Source: Phycisphaerae bacterium SM23_33
GTDB lineage: Bacteria; Planctomycetota; Phycisphaerae; SM23-33
Direction of reading: 5' to 3'
Length of the DNA: 23,742 nucleotides
Assembly: GCA_001303665.1 (NCBI GenBank)
Contig: LJUF01000050.1
Span: 1 to 23,742 of the forward strand
Part shown: positions 23,460 through 23,742 of the stretch, in pieces
Numbering within the stretch: the stretch's first letter is position 1
How the letters are laid out: every line of letters starts with the position of its first letter
Notes under the pieces: model-generated
What the model was told of the DNA's origin: nothing
The model's database searches: none
Seen by the model: only the letters and a program-made list of their open reading frames with translations
Made by a program: the position numbers and the translations under genes

Positions 23460-23742
23460 TCAGCCGTGGCGCTTCTGCAATTCTTCCCTCGGCATCTCCC
23501 AGGCCTCGAAGACGGCCTGGATGTTTTCGGGCGGGTTGCTGACGCCCCATTCGCACTGGGCGATGAGCCCGCCGGTGCCGTCGTCCAGGGCTCGGCGGAC
23601 GCGGCCGACGGCGGCCCGGCACTCGGCAGCCGTGCCGAAGGGCAGCACGTGCTGGCGGTCGATCTCCCCCCAGAAGCTGATCCGCCCCTTGAAGCGCCGG
23701 CCGATCTGCTCGACGTCCATGCAGAAGAGCTGCGAGTTGACC
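23460..23742 (-). CDS. Uroporphyrinogen decarboxylase (URO-D)-like protein, C-terminal part
   Basis: The frame runs off the window edge, so only the last ~93 residues are seen. They contain QLFCMDVEQIGRRF, ISFWGEIDRQHVLPFGT, a helix CRAAVGRVRRALDD and GGLIAQCEWGVSNPPENIQA, a pattern I associate with the C-terminal barrel part of URO-D-like proteins found widely in planctomycetes, often in carbohydrate or methyl-transfer settings rather than heme synthesis. The catalytic N-terminal part lies outside, so function stays open. An internal ATG at 23720 is in frame but is not the start, because the conserved sequence continues upstream of it. Confidence 0.8.
   Translation of the reverse strand, partial: VNSQLFCMDVEQIGRRFKGRISFWGEIDRQHVLPFGTAAECRAAVGRVRRALDDGTGGLIAQCEWGVSNPPENIQAVFEAWEMPREELQKRHG

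Overview
The window is high-GC bacterial DNA, most likely from a planctomycete of the Phycisphaerae type. The evidence is two large secreted proteins that end in a pair of dockerin-like calcium repeats (GLDYNAWSL motif) followed by VPEP, a hydrophobic segment and an arginine run (PEP-CTERM sorting signal). A DUF1559-type pseudopilin, a sulfatase beside a Gfo/Idh/MocA oxidoreductase, and a uroporphyrinogen-decarboxylase-like protein point the same way. The enzyme set (hybrid cluster protein, rubredoxin, ferredoxin-dependent 2-oxoacid oxidoreductase) suggests anaerobic or microaerophilic life. No tRNA, rRNA, CRISPR array, transposase or phage gene was seen.

Layout. (1) 1-4819, plus strand: the 3' part of hcp, then tpx, a short rubredoxin, and korA-korB (2-oxoacid:acceptor oxidoreductase). 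This is a nitrosative/oxidative stress and ferredoxin-type redox block. A 38-bp tandem repeat lies in front of korA. (2) 4820-6739: an AT-richer spacer with a 26-bp inverted repeat, lexA on the minus strand, a doubtful reading frame overlapping the lexA start, and a good minus-strand promoter. (3) 6740-9277, plus strand: a pseudopilin closed by a perfect intrinsic terminator, then an exported protein with a sugar-isomerase (SIS)-like signature. (4) 9370-15949, minus strand: rmuC, a flavodoxin, a Memo-family protein, then mrfA-mrfB (YprA/YprB helicase-nuclease), and a separate 90-residue coiled-coil protein with its own terminator. (5) 16068-19994, minus strand: a secreted metalloprotease and a secreted parallel beta-helix protein, both PEP-CTERM/dockerin. 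(6) 20312-23742: a plus-strand group of Gfo/Idh/MocA oxidoreductase, an arylsulfatase-K-like sulfatase and a flavin-reductase-like protein, then the end of a minus-strand URO-D-like gene.

Two genes carry visible lesions. The metalloprotease reading frame is broken inside its signal peptide by an exact 10-bp tandem duplication; removing one copy restores an ideal signal peptide. The mrfA helicase loses frame near its 3' end, at the place where the family's zinc-binding cysteines should be, and the expected C-terminus continues in another frame. Either real mutation or assembly error would explain these. They are the clearest points to check.

I did not find a demonstrably new system. The most unusual items are the two lesions, the intergenic inverted-repeat element, a KorB lacking the usual third cluster cysteine, the exported SIS-like protein, and an ARSK-like sulfatase with no signal peptide.
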